NCBI GenBank assembly: GCA_964644025.1
Contig: CAZXVW010000158.1
Location: forward strand, 1 to 10,064
DNA length: 10,064 nucleotides
Reading direction: 5' to 3'
Origin: CAZXVW01 sp964644025
GTDB lineage: Bacteria; Acidobacteriota; Terriglobia; Bryobacterales; Bryobacteraceae
Shown: positions 1 through 6,489 of the stretch, piece by piece
Layout of the letters: every line of letters starts with the position of its first letter
Numbering within the stretch: the stretch's first letter is position 1
Made by a program: the position numbers and the translations under genes
Notes under the pieces: model-generated
The model's database searches: none
The model's input: only the letters and a program-made list of their open reading frames with translations
Told to the model about the DNA's origin: nothing

Positions 1-245
1 CCCCGAAGCCCCGGCCCAAACCCATGACGGAACCGGCAACGATCGCTTGGGCATCTTCAGGAACTTTATGGGTTCCACCCTCACACCAGGTGATTACACA
101 CCAAACCACCAAACGACGCCAATCGGGATGTTCACCATCGCGCCTTCGCCACTTGGCGTGAAAACAACCGGCATCTTTCTTATCTTGGCGCCTGAGCGTC
201 TTGGCGTGAAGAAACCACCATCTTCTATGTCCTGGCGTGCCCGCC
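1..245. other. Left-edge non-coding stretch
   Basis: I recognise no gene here. The segment lies downstream of the minus-strand acylase gene, which stops at 246. It looks less GC-rich than its surroundings, especially from about 60 to 230. A plus-strand frame stays open from the left edge to about 301, but it runs into the 3' end of the acylase gene, has no convincing ribosome binding site and no recognisable protein, and its two similar peptide stretches (PLGVK and RLGVK) simply translate the DNA repeat annotated below. Another plus-strand frame stops at 25-27 and could be the last few codons of a gene beyond the edge, which cannot be judged. No hairpin with a T-run is visible after the acylase stop, so no classical terminator is called. 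Confidence 0.5.
152..237. repeat. Degenerate tandem CTTGGCG repeat
   Basis: The heptamer CTTGGCG occurs exactly at 152-158, 184-190 and 200-206, and as CCTGGCG at 231-237. The heptamers frame two related units, 152-190 and 200-237, with a period of about 48 bp. Both units start CTTGGCGTGAA and continue with an A/C-rich stretch, then an ATCTT block, then a closing heptamer. By eye they agree at roughly three quarters of positions. Short CGCCAAG/CTTGGCG repeats are, to my recollection, scattered between genes in several soil bacterial groups, and this looks like a decayed member. Role unknown. Confidence 0.6.
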
Positions 246-2333
246 TCAGCGCCGCAGCACCAGCCGCGCGCTCGCCGCCGCCTCCACTTCCTGGCGGCTG
301 AGCAGCGCCTTCTTGTACTGCCGTTTCGAGAACAGCCGCGCCTGGTCGGCGGAGTGCGGGGAATCCGGATTCCGGCTCACTCCCCAGGGCAGCAGGGTTT
401 CGGCCTCCACCTTGCCCTGGTCGTACTTCACCAGCATCATCCAGGAAGAACCCCTCGTGGCCACCCACTGTTTGCCTTCCCGGTGGTCGGCTCCCGTCAT
501 GAATAGCGTCACGAAGGGATTCGCCGCCCGCTCGTTGCCCGCCCCGGCCAACGGCAAGATCTGGCGGCCGCGCTTCGAAACATGAACGTCACCCTGGCGC
601 ACCTCAATGGCGCCCCAGCGCTGTCTCATGATGCCCAGGGCTTTTTTCAGGTTCTCCAGGATGCGGCCGGGACTCTCGCGGCGCACGCGGCCGATGTTGC
701 CCGCCACTTCCACGAAGGTGGTCAGGATGGGAGTCGCCTTGTTATCGATGGTGGCCATCCGGTCCCAGTCCCGCAGGATCTCCACCGCGCGCTTGACGTC
801 CCCTTCCGGCGAGCCGGCTTTGCGGTACGCCGCCAGGATCAGGCGGATGTAAGGCTCGGCGGCCACTGCCTTGACGTCCATGCTGATGCGCTCCATGTCC
901 TGAAAATTCAGCTTCGGAACCGCGGCGATCAGCTCGGTGGCCCGGTAAGCCCGCGACTCGGGCCGCAGCGTCAGCGACTGGTCGGCCAGGTGCCGCGGGA
1001 AGTCGGCCGGCTTGATCGGACTGTCGGGCGTGTCCGTGTACGGGTTGTTGTTGCAGTTGACGATGTAGCCGGCCGGCGGGTTGAACATTGCGGGCAGTTT
1101 GTCCCACGGGATCGGCGGACCCCACTCGGTGTCCTTCGTCGAGCCGTCCACCGGCCGCCGCCAGTCGAAGCGGTCATCGCGCTGATGCGTGGCCGCGAAG
1201 TAGAAGTAGGCGATGTTGCCATGGCGGTCGATCGCAATCCGGTTCCATTTGAAATGGTCGCCGCGGCGGTTGCTCCGGTAAATGTCATGAACGTCGTTGG
1301 CCTCGAAGTACTCGCTGCTCAGCAGCGCGAGGTTCACCGTCTCCAGGCCGGCCAGCCTGGCCGCGTAAGCAACGTGGCGGGCGCGGTCCTCGCGGACGAT
1401 CGGCCCGTGGTGCGTGAAGCGCACCTTCCGCTGCACCTTGCCGCGTCCCTTGACCTCGATTTCGAAGCTGCGCGTCTCAATGTTGCGCCATTGGCCGTCA
1501 TAGCGGTACTGGCCGGCGTTATCGGGATTGAGCTTCTCGCGGTAAATGTCGGCGGTATCGGCGGCGTTGTTGGTGGCGCCCCAAGCCACGTCCGGCGTGA
1601 ATCCAATCCCGACATTCGCGAAGCCAAAGAACCCGGCGCCGTAAATCCAGCGGTTCCCGATCGTGAGCTGGTACTCGTGCCACCGCGTCACCCCGTCCCA
1701 GGGCAGGTGCGGATCCGACAGCAGCATCACCTCACCGTGGCTCGATTTCTTCGGTCCCACCACCCACATGTTCGAGGCGCCGGCGGGCGGGCTGGCCTGA
1801 TCCGTGTCCCGGCTCTGCTGGCTGATGCCGCTGAGATCCTGCCGGGCGATGGCCCATTCCTGGTTGAACTGGAACCACTTGAGCAGCCTCATCTCGTCCA
1901 GCCCCGTCATCCGGTCGAACCACGCCGGTTTCGCCTCCGGGTGCTTCTCCAGATAGCGGTTGATCCCAGCCGCGTACGCATCCAGCACGGCTCGCACCTC
2001 CGCCGGCGTGGCCTGGTAAATCGTTTCGGAAATCTCCGGCACGCGAAACGCCCGCACCAGCACGTCCTGCTCGATCGCCTGGCGGGAGGCGGAAAGGCGG
2101 GCGGCTTGCCCGCGCGCCTGCATCACGTACTGCAGGATCGGCTGAACCCCGTCCTCGGCCTGCGCGTAGCCCAGCCCGAAGCCGGCGTCCGCCTGGCTGT
2201 CCGCGTAGATGTGCGGCACACCCCAGTTGTCGCGGATGATTTCGACCTCGCCGCCGCACGCTCCGTGGGTAAATAGCAGGAGCGCGGCGGCCGTTCCCGC
2301 GAGGGAAGGAAATATTTTGCTTCGGCTTTTCAT
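246..2333 (-). CDS. Penicillin acylase family Ntn hydrolase, secreted
   Basis: This 695-residue protein belongs to the penicillin/cephalosporin/acyl-homoserine-lactone acylase family, which are self-cleaving N-terminal nucleophile amidohydrolases. After a hydrophobic signal peptide (residues 7-22) comes the family opening at 30-43 (IIRDNWGVPHIY). The motif SNMWVVG at 187-193 matches the start of the beta subunit of E. coli penicillin G acylase, so Ser187 is the expected nucleophile exposed by cleavage after Ala186. DPHLPW (207-212), the AWGATNNAADTADIY block (250-264) and NCNNNP (426-431, with the expected oxyanion-hole Asn) follow in family order. The C terminus has the usual NPDSPH-x2-DQ segment. 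I start at 2333, not at the upstream ATG, because GGGAGA lies 8 nt before it and the signal peptide follows directly. A Cys at 26 makes a lipoprotein possible, but the lipobox is poor. It is probably co-transcribed with the GH3 gene upstream. The substrate (beta-lactam, AHL, N-acyl sugar or peptide) is not predictable. Confidence 0.9.
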   Translation of the reverse strand: MKSRSKIFPSLAGTAAALLLFTHGACGGEVEIIRDNWGVPHIYADSQADAGFGLGYAQAEDGVQPILQYVMQARGQAARLSASRQAIEQDVLVRAFRVPEISETIYQATPAEVRAVLDAYAAGINRYLEKHPEAKPAWFDRMTGLDEMRLLKWFQFNQEWAIARQDLSGISQQSRDTDQASPPAGASNMWVVGPKKSSHGEVMLLSDPHLPWDGVTRWHEYQLTIGNRWIYGAGFFGFANVGIGFTPDVAWGATNNAADTADIYREKLNPDNAGQYRYDGQWRNIETRSFEIEVKGRGKVQRKVRFTHHGPIVREDRARHVAYAARLAGLETVNLALLSSEYFEANDVHDIYRSNRRGDHFKWNRIAIDRHGNIAYFYFAATHQRDDRFDWRRPVDGSTKDTEWGPPIPWDKLPAMFNPPAGYIVNCNNNPYTDTPDSPIKPADFPRHLADQSLTLRPESRAYRATELIAAVPKLNFQDMERISMDVKAVAAEPYIRLILAAYRKAGSPEGDVKRAVEILRDWDRMATIDNKATPILTTFVEVAGNIGRVRRESPGRILENLKKALGIMRQRWGAIEVRQGDVHVSKRGRQILPLAGAGNERAANPFVTLFMTGADHREGKQWVATRGSSWMMLVKYDQGKVEAETLLPWGVSRNPDSPHSADQARLFSKRQYKKALLSRQEVEAAASARLVLRR

Positions 2334-2446
2334 TCCATCAGTCTCCCTGGATAACGGGCGTCGTTTCGACGCCCGCCGACAGCCGGCAAAGCCCGAACGA
2401 ATTGCCGCCCGCAACGTAACCTCCCGCCGGAGCTTCCGCTGGATGG
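2334..2446 (-). other. GH3-acylase intergenic spacer
   Basis: This 113-bp spacer separates two co-directional minus-strand genes. It contains no ORF of note. It holds the acylase ribosome binding site (GGGAGA, plus-strand coordinates 2342-2347) and the perfect hairpin annotated separately. I see no clear -10/-35 pair, so transcription from the GH3 gene into the acylase gene is the simplest reading. Confidence 0.5.
2356..2374 (-). other. Intergenic 8-bp perfect hairpin
   Basis: GGGCGTCG (2356-2363) and CGACGCCC (2367-2374) are exact reverse complements separated by TTT. The stem would form in the GH3-acylase transcript, ending about 22 nt before the acylase start codon and just before its ribosome binding site. 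There is no U-run after it in the direction of transcription, so it does not look like an intrinsic terminator. A role in mRNA stability, processing or partial attenuation between the two genes is inference. Confidence 0.55.
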
Positions 2447-4720
2447 TTACTGGATCTCGAACGACGCTTTCTGGTCCCCGACGAAGACGTCGAAGCGGCC
2501 GGGCTCGACCACGCGGCGCATGGCGCGGTTGTAAAAGGCCAGCTCATTGTAATCGATCTTGAACTGGACGGTCTTCGTCTCCCCGGGCGCCAGCGAAATC
2601 CGGCGGAAGGCTTTCAGTTCCCTTACCGGCCGGGTGACGCTGGCGACCACGTCATGAAGGAAAACCATCACTACTTCATCGCCCGTCCGGCCACCCGTGT
2701 TTTTCACGTCGATGCTGACCGGAATCGGCTGCCCCCTGTCGATCCGCGCGGGGACCTTCAGATTGCTGTACTGGAACGTGGTGTAGCTGAGGCCGTCACC
2801 GAAGGTAAACAGCGGACTGGTCTTCCCGATCACGTATTTCCGGAAATATTGCGAAGGCTTGTGGTTGTAAATCGTCTGGATATGACCGGCGCTCCGCGGG
2901 AAGCTGATGGGGAGCTTGCCGCTCGGGTTCACCTTCCCGAACAGCACCTCGGCCAACGCCTGGCCCCCTTTGCAACCGGGCTCCCAGGCCTCGACCAGCG
3001 CGGGCACATGCCCGGCGATCCATTCCACCCCCAGCGGGCGGCCGCCCACCAGCACCACCACGGTGGGCACGCCGGTGGCGGAAACGCTTTTCACCAGGTC
3101 GAGCTGGTTGCCCGCCAGCGAGATCCGGGAACGGTCCACGTTCTCGCCGCTGGTTTTTTCCTTGTTCTCATAGCGCAGCGGATTCTCTCCCATCACCAGG
3201 ATGGCCACGCCGGCGCCCTTCGCCTTCCGCGCCGCCTCACGGACGCGGGCCTCCTCGATGTGCTTCACCGAAGCGCCGCAATCGAAGTAATCAATAGCCA
3301 CGCCTGGAGGGGCTATCTGGCGGAGACCTTCGACGATGGTAGTCACGTTCTCCTCGGGCTGCTCCAGCACCCAGTCGCCGAGAATCGCGTGCGTGTTCGC
3401 ATTAGGCCCCGTGACGAAGACGCGCTTTACTTTGTTTGGGTCGATCGGCAGCACGCCGTCGTTCTTGAGCAGCACGATCGCCTTGCGCGCCGCCTCCAGC
3501 GCCAACTGCTGGTGCGCGTCGTTGAAGGTGACCGCGCGCGCCCGCGCCGGGTCCACCAGCGCGTTCTCGAACAGCCCCAGCCGGAACTTCGCCGTGAGGA
3601 TGCGCCGCGCCGAGCTGTTGATCCGTTCCTCGGAAATCCGCGCCGCCTGGACCAGTTGCACCAGAGGCCCGAAAAAGTTCGGTCCGTGCATGTGCATGTC
3701 CATGCCGGCGGTCACGGTCTGGTAGACCGCCTCCTTTTGATTGGCGGCCACGTGATGCAGCGTGGCCAGCCGCTCGATGTCCATCCAGTCGCTGACAACG
3801 AAGCCGACGAAGCCGAACTCGCGGCGCAGGACTTCATTCATCAGCCAGCCGTTGGCATGGCACGGCACGCCGTTGATTTCGTTGTGGGCCGTCATCACCG
3901 TATAGGCGCCCGCGTCGACGGCGGCCTTGAACGGCGGCAGGTACACCTCGCGGACGGTGCGTTCGGAGACGTCCATCGGCGCCGCGTTCAATCCGTTCGG
4001 CGGATCGCCGCCGGCGGCGAAATGCTTGGCGCAGGCCAGGATCGCGTTCGGCCCGCTCAGATCCTTGCCCTGGTAGCCACGGACCAGGGCCGCGCCCATG
4101 CGCGACACCAGCAACGGGTCCTCGCCGAAGGTTTCTCCCACGCGCCCCCAGCGGGCGTCGCGGGCCACGTCCACGTTCGGCGAAAAAGTCCACTGGGCCC
4201 CGTTGGCGCGCACCTCTTCGGCCGTGGCCCGCGCGATTTGTTCGGCCAGGGCCGGATCGAAAGTGCTCGCCAGGCTGATCGGCGAGGGATACACCGTGGC
4301 GCCCCGCACCAGGCCATCGCCGTGAATGGCGTCGATGCCCAGCAGCAACGGGATCCGCCACCGGCTCTTCATCGCCAGTTTTTGCAAGGCGTTGGCCTCT
4401 TCCAGCGTCACCACATGCAGGAAAGATCCGATCTTGCCCTGCTCGGTCATCCGCTCGATGTCGGCGACGCGCAAGCCGGGATAGAAACCCGCCGCGTCGC
4501 TCTTCTTCATCCGCGCGGCGCTCATGCGGGCCTCGGACTGGCGGATGTGCTCGATCCCCACGTACTGGCACATCTGTGCTACCCGCTCCGCAAGCGTCAT
4601 CCGGCCGAGCAAATCTTCCACACGCTGGTGGATGGGAAGTTTCGGATTCTGGTAAGGCAGCGTCTGGGCAAATGCCGCCACCGGTAGGAAACTCAACAAC
4701 AGGATCGCCGTATGTTTCAT
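2447..4720 (-). CDS. GH3 beta-glucosidase, secreted (BglX-like)
   Basis: This 757-residue family 3 glycoside hydrolase should cleave terminal beta-linked glucose (or a related sugar) in the periplasm. Residues 1-19 form a Sec signal peptide ending AFAQ. The TIM-barrel domain (about 25-375) shows LLGIDAIHG (127-133), the ARDARWGRVGETFGEDP block (186-202), KHF (232-234) and VVSDWMD, where Asp311 is the expected nucleophile. The alpha/beta sandwich domain (about 405-615) contains SGENVDR, whose Glu526 is the candidate acid/base by analogy with bacterial GH3 enzymes. A C-terminal fibronectin type III-like domain (about 660-755) has the usual VKNTG and VTRPVRELKAF segments. Length and domain order fit BglX-type enzymes. 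The open frame runs upstream to 5047, but the start at 4720 is chosen because GAGG lies 7 nt before it, the signal peptide starts there, and the longer version would overlap the divergent sulfatase gene. It probably leads an operon with the acylase. Exact sugar specificity is unknown. Confidence 0.95.
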   Translation of the reverse strand: MKHTAILLLSFLPVAAFAQTLPYQNPKLPIHQRVEDLLGRMTLAERVAQMCQYVGIEHIRQSEARMSAARMKKSDAAGFYPGLRVADIERMTEQGKIGSFLHVVTLEEANALQKLAMKSRWRIPLLLGIDAIHGDGLVRGATVYPSPISLASTFDPALAEQIARATAEEVRANGAQWTFSPNVDVARDARWGRVGETFGEDPLLVSRMGAALVRGYQGKDLSGPNAILACAKHFAAGGDPPNGLNAAPMDVSERTVREVYLPPFKAAVDAGAYTVMTAHNEINGVPCHANGWLMNEVLRREFGFVGFVVSDWMDIERLATLHHVAANQKEAVYQTVTAGMDMHMHGPNFFGPLVQLVQAARISEERINSSARRILTAKFRLGLFENALVDPARARAVTFNDAHQQLALEAARKAIVLLKNDGVLPIDPNKVKRVFVTGPNANTHAILGDWVLEQPEENVTTIVEGLRQIAPPGVAIDYFDCGASVKHIEEARVREAARKAKGAGVAILVMGENPLRYENKEKTSGENVDRSRISLAGNQLDLVKSVSATGVPTVVVLVGGRPLGVEWIAGHVPALVEAWEPGCKGGQALAEVLFGKVNPSGKLPISFPRSAGHIQTIYNHKPSQYFRKYVIGKTSPLFTFGDGLSYTTFQYSNLKVPARIDRGQPIPVSIDVKNTGGRTGDEVVMVFLHDVVASVTRPVRELKAFRRISLAPGETKTVQFKIDYNELAFYNRAMRRVVEPGRFDVFVGDQKASFEIQ

Positions 4721-4748
4721 GAGAGAGCCTCGCTCGGAACCTGTGAAC

Positions 4749-4766
4749 ATCATACCGAGAGTATGA
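4749..4766 (-). promoter_or_regulatory. Putative GH3 -10 box in inverted repeat
   Basis: Read on the minus strand, TATGAT (4754 to 4749) is one base off the TATAAT consensus and lies 28 nt before the GH3 start codon. It overlaps a 6-bp inverted repeat, TCATAC (4750-4755) and GTATGA (4761-4766), spaced by 5 nt. I find no good -35 at 16-18 bp, so this would be a weak or activator-dependent promoter. The inverted repeat could be a protein binding site; that is a guess from position alone. Confidence 0.3.
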
Positions 4767-4871
4767 AGGCAACGCGCGGGTCCCGGCAAGGCCGCCGGTG
4801 CGGGAGGCCGGCGATCTGAATAAGATTGGGAACCAGGCCCCCCGGAAGCGGAGGCGGGCCCGGCCCGGCTC

Positions 4872-4880
4872 TGAGATAAT
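4872..4880 (+). promoter_or_regulatory. Putative extended -10 for sulfatase operon
   Basis: TGAGATAAT fits the TGn plus -10 pattern (GATAAT versus TATAAT). It lies 21 nt before the sulfatase ATG, with GGAGG at 4890-4894 between them, giving a leader of about 15 nt. No convincing -35 is visible, as is usual for extended -10 promoters. A near-identical arrangement precedes the next gene. Confidence 0.4.
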
Positions 4881-4901
4881 CGAGACCTTGGAGGTTTGTT
4901 G

Positions 4902-6383
4902 ATGAAGCAAGGAACCAACGCGCCAACGAGCAGGCGCGGCTTCCTGTCCGCGGCCGGAAAGACAGTCGCTGGAGCCATGGCGGCCGCCTCGGCGCCCGCG
5001 ATCCTCGGCGGGCGAACCGCGGACGCACCGCCGAACGTGCTCTTCATCGTTTGCGATCAAATGCGCGGCGACGCGCTGAGTTTTCTCGGCCCCGGTAATG
5101 CCCGCACACCGAACCTGGACCGCATGGCGCGCGGCGGAGTGGCTTTCGAGAACTGCTTCTCGAACAACCCGGTCTGCGTGCCAAGCCGCAAGTCGTGGTT
5201 CTCGGGCCGCTACCCGCACCAGCACGGCTCGCTGACGAATCGGGGAAAGCCGCTGCTGTTCTGGGCAGGTTCTCTGGCCGAACACTTCGCCGGGCGCGGC
5301 TATCGCACCGGCTACGTGGGCAAGAACCACACCTATGAGAAATCAGCGCTCGAGAAGTTCGCCACCGCCCACATCCGCAGCCGGGAGCCGTTCCGGGCCT
5401 ACAGCGGATTCGTACCCCCCTGGTGGCACGGCGACGTCTACTGGCCGGAGGAGGACTGCCATCCGCGCATCAACACTGACGAAGCACTGCGGTTCCTGGA
5501 CGAGCGCGGCCGGGAGCCGTTTTTCCTCCACGTGAGCTACTTCGATCCCCATCCGCCTTACATGGCGCCGGCCCGTTTCACCAGCCGCTACACCTCGGCC
5601 GGGATGGAGCTGCCGCCTTACGTGCCTCCGGACGCGCTTAGCCGGCGGCTGGCCGATCACGCCCGCGCCATGGGTTTCGACCGGATGACGAAGGCTGACC
5701 TCACCGAAACCATGCGCTACTACTACGCCCAGATCGAGTGGATCGACTCGGAGGTCGGGCGGCTGCTGGACGGGCTGCGCCGGCGGAACTTGTTGGAGGG
5801 CACGGTAGTAATCTTTTCCTCCGACCATGGCGACTTCATGGGCCATCACCGCATGGTGCGGAAAGGAATGTTCCTTTACGACGATCTGCTCCATGTGCCG
5901 ATGATCTGGTACGCGCCCGGCCGGATCGCCGCTGGGCACCGCAGCGAGGCGCTGGCGCAAGGTATCGACGTCTTTCCCACCCTCGTCGATCTCACCGGCG
6001 GCAAGCGGCCCGAAGGGCTGATGGGCCGCTCGCTGCGCCCGTTTCTCACGGGGGAGCCGGACGCGGATCCCAACCATGCCATCTTCACCTCGGCCGCCTA
6101 CGGGGAGCTGAGCGCCGAATCGCTGCACCCATCGCTGGCGCCCACCGACGGCAAGGCCAAGCCGCTCCATACCCGTGTGCTCGACCAGAACATCTCCCCC
6201 GGCTTCAAGACCTCGATGATCCGGACGCGGGAATGGAAATTCATTCTGAACGAATCCCGCCCGCCAGAGCTGTACAAGCTGGACGGCGGATGCGGGGAAC
6301 GGGAAAACGTGGCCGGTAAGAGCGAGTACGCCGGTGTGCGCCGACAACTGGAGAGGAAGCTGCAACAGTGGTGGCCCTGGTGA
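4902..6383 (+). CDS. Tat-exported formylglycine (type I) sulfatase
   Basis: This 493-residue protein is a type I sulfatase that should hydrolyse sulfate esters, probably on a sugar, outside the cytoplasm. A Tat signal is clear: SRRGFL at 10-15 followed by an Ala-rich hydrophobic stretch to about 36. The signature CVPSR (92-96), followed by KSWFSG, marks Cys92 as the residue oxidised to formylglycine by a separate maturation enzyme not encoded here. Calcium-site residues are visible at Asp52-Gln53 (CDQMRGD) and Asp308-His309 (SSDHGDFMGHH). GKNH (140-143) supplies the expected active-site Lys. The C-terminal sub-domain ends with WKFILN and ELYKLDGG, typical of this family. The ATG at 4902 is preceded by GGAGG 7 nt away; two in-frame TTG codons just upstream are less likely starts. 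It heads a plus-strand run of three Tat-exported proteins. The substrate is unknown: the family is too diverse for assignment by eye. Confidence 0.95.
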   Translation: MKQGTNAPTSRRGFLSAAGKTVAGAMAAASAPAILGGRTADAPPNVLFIVCDQMRGDALSFLGPGNARTPNLDRMARGGVAFENCFSNNPVCVPSRKSWFSGRYPHQHGSLTNRGKPLLFWAGSLAEHFAGRGYRTGYVGKNHTYEKSALEKFATAHIRSREPFRAYSGFVPPWWHGDVYWPEEDCHPRINTDEALRFLDERGREPFFLHVSYFDPHPPYMAPARFTSRYTSAGMELPPYVPPDALSRRLADHARAMGFDRMTKADLTETMRYYYAQIEWIDSEVGRLLDGLRRRNLLEGTVVIFSSDHGDFMGHHRMVRKGMFLYDDLLHVPMIWYAPGRIAAGHRSEALAQGIDVFPTLVDLTGGKRPEGLMGRSLRPFLTGEPDADPNHAIFTSAAYGELSAESLHPSLAPTDGKAKPLHTRVLDQNISPGFKTSMIRTREWKFILNESRPPELYKLDGGCGERENVAGKSEYAGVRRQLERKLQQWWPW

Positions 6384-6489
6384 CGGGCCCGACCGCCGGC
6401 ACGGATCGCCGCCGCGGGCCACGCGAAGAGTATTTCCAGCAAAGCAGAGGACCAGATCGCCTGATATCATGCCAGCAAGGAGGATTTCG
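6384..6489 (+). promoter_or_regulatory. Sulfatase-DUF3604 spacer with possible promoter
   Basis: This 106-bp spacer has no ORF of its own. TGATATCAT at 6462-6470 fits a TGn-TATCAT extended -10 and contains the 8-bp palindrome TGATATCA. A strong AAGGAGG ribosome binding site follows at 6477-6483. The palindrome may be incidental to the -10 match. The downstream genes could therefore have an internal promoter besides read-through from the sulfatase gene. Confidence 0.35.

Larger units (their letters stand above)
4721..4901. promoter_or_regulatory. Divergent control region, GH3 / sulfatase
   Basis: This 181-bp gap lies between start codons of two divergently transcribed genes, so it must hold both promoters. 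On the GH3 side there is a TATGAT-like -10 inside a small inverted repeat. On the sulfatase side there is TGAGATAAT followed closely by a GGAGG ribosome binding site. The middle (about 4770-4870) is very GC-rich with runs of C and G and shows no recognisable operator. Shared placement suggests possible co-regulation of both directions, which is inference. Confidence 0.6.

Noticed and set aside
152..237. CRISPR-like repeat array
   Set aside because: Only two imperfect units with a very short period are present; there are no uniform repeats, unique spacers or cas genes.
47..301. Small plus-strand ORF at the left edge
   Set aside because: It lacks a ribosome binding site, overlaps the acylase 3' end, and its internal similarity is explained by the DNA repeat.
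582..2276. Long plus-strand ORF (564 codons) opposite the acylase gene
   Set aside because: It is antisense to a gene with clear catalytic motifs, is rich in Arg, Val, His and Pro with no recognisable domain, and fits the known lack of stops opposite high-GC genes.
2356..2374. Intrinsic terminator between the GH3 and acylase genes
   Set aside because: The stem is good, but no U-run follows it in the direction of transcription, so it is reported only as a hairpin.
2654..4687. Very long plus-strand ORF (677 codons) opposite the GH3 gene
   Set aside because: Same reason: the GH3 frame carries all family motifs, while the antisense translation has a shadow composition (Arg/His/Leu/Val-rich) and no start signals.
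4721..5047. N-terminal extension of the GH3 protein
   Set aside because: The extra 109 residues have no domain, would overlap the start of the divergent sulfatase gene and would bury the clear signal peptide that starts at 4720.
3834..5330. Minus-strand ORF overlapping the GH3 and sulfatase genes
   Set aside because: It is out of frame with the GH3 gene, crosses the divergent control region and reads through the sulfatase antisense; its composition is Arg/Gly/Ala-rich shadow.
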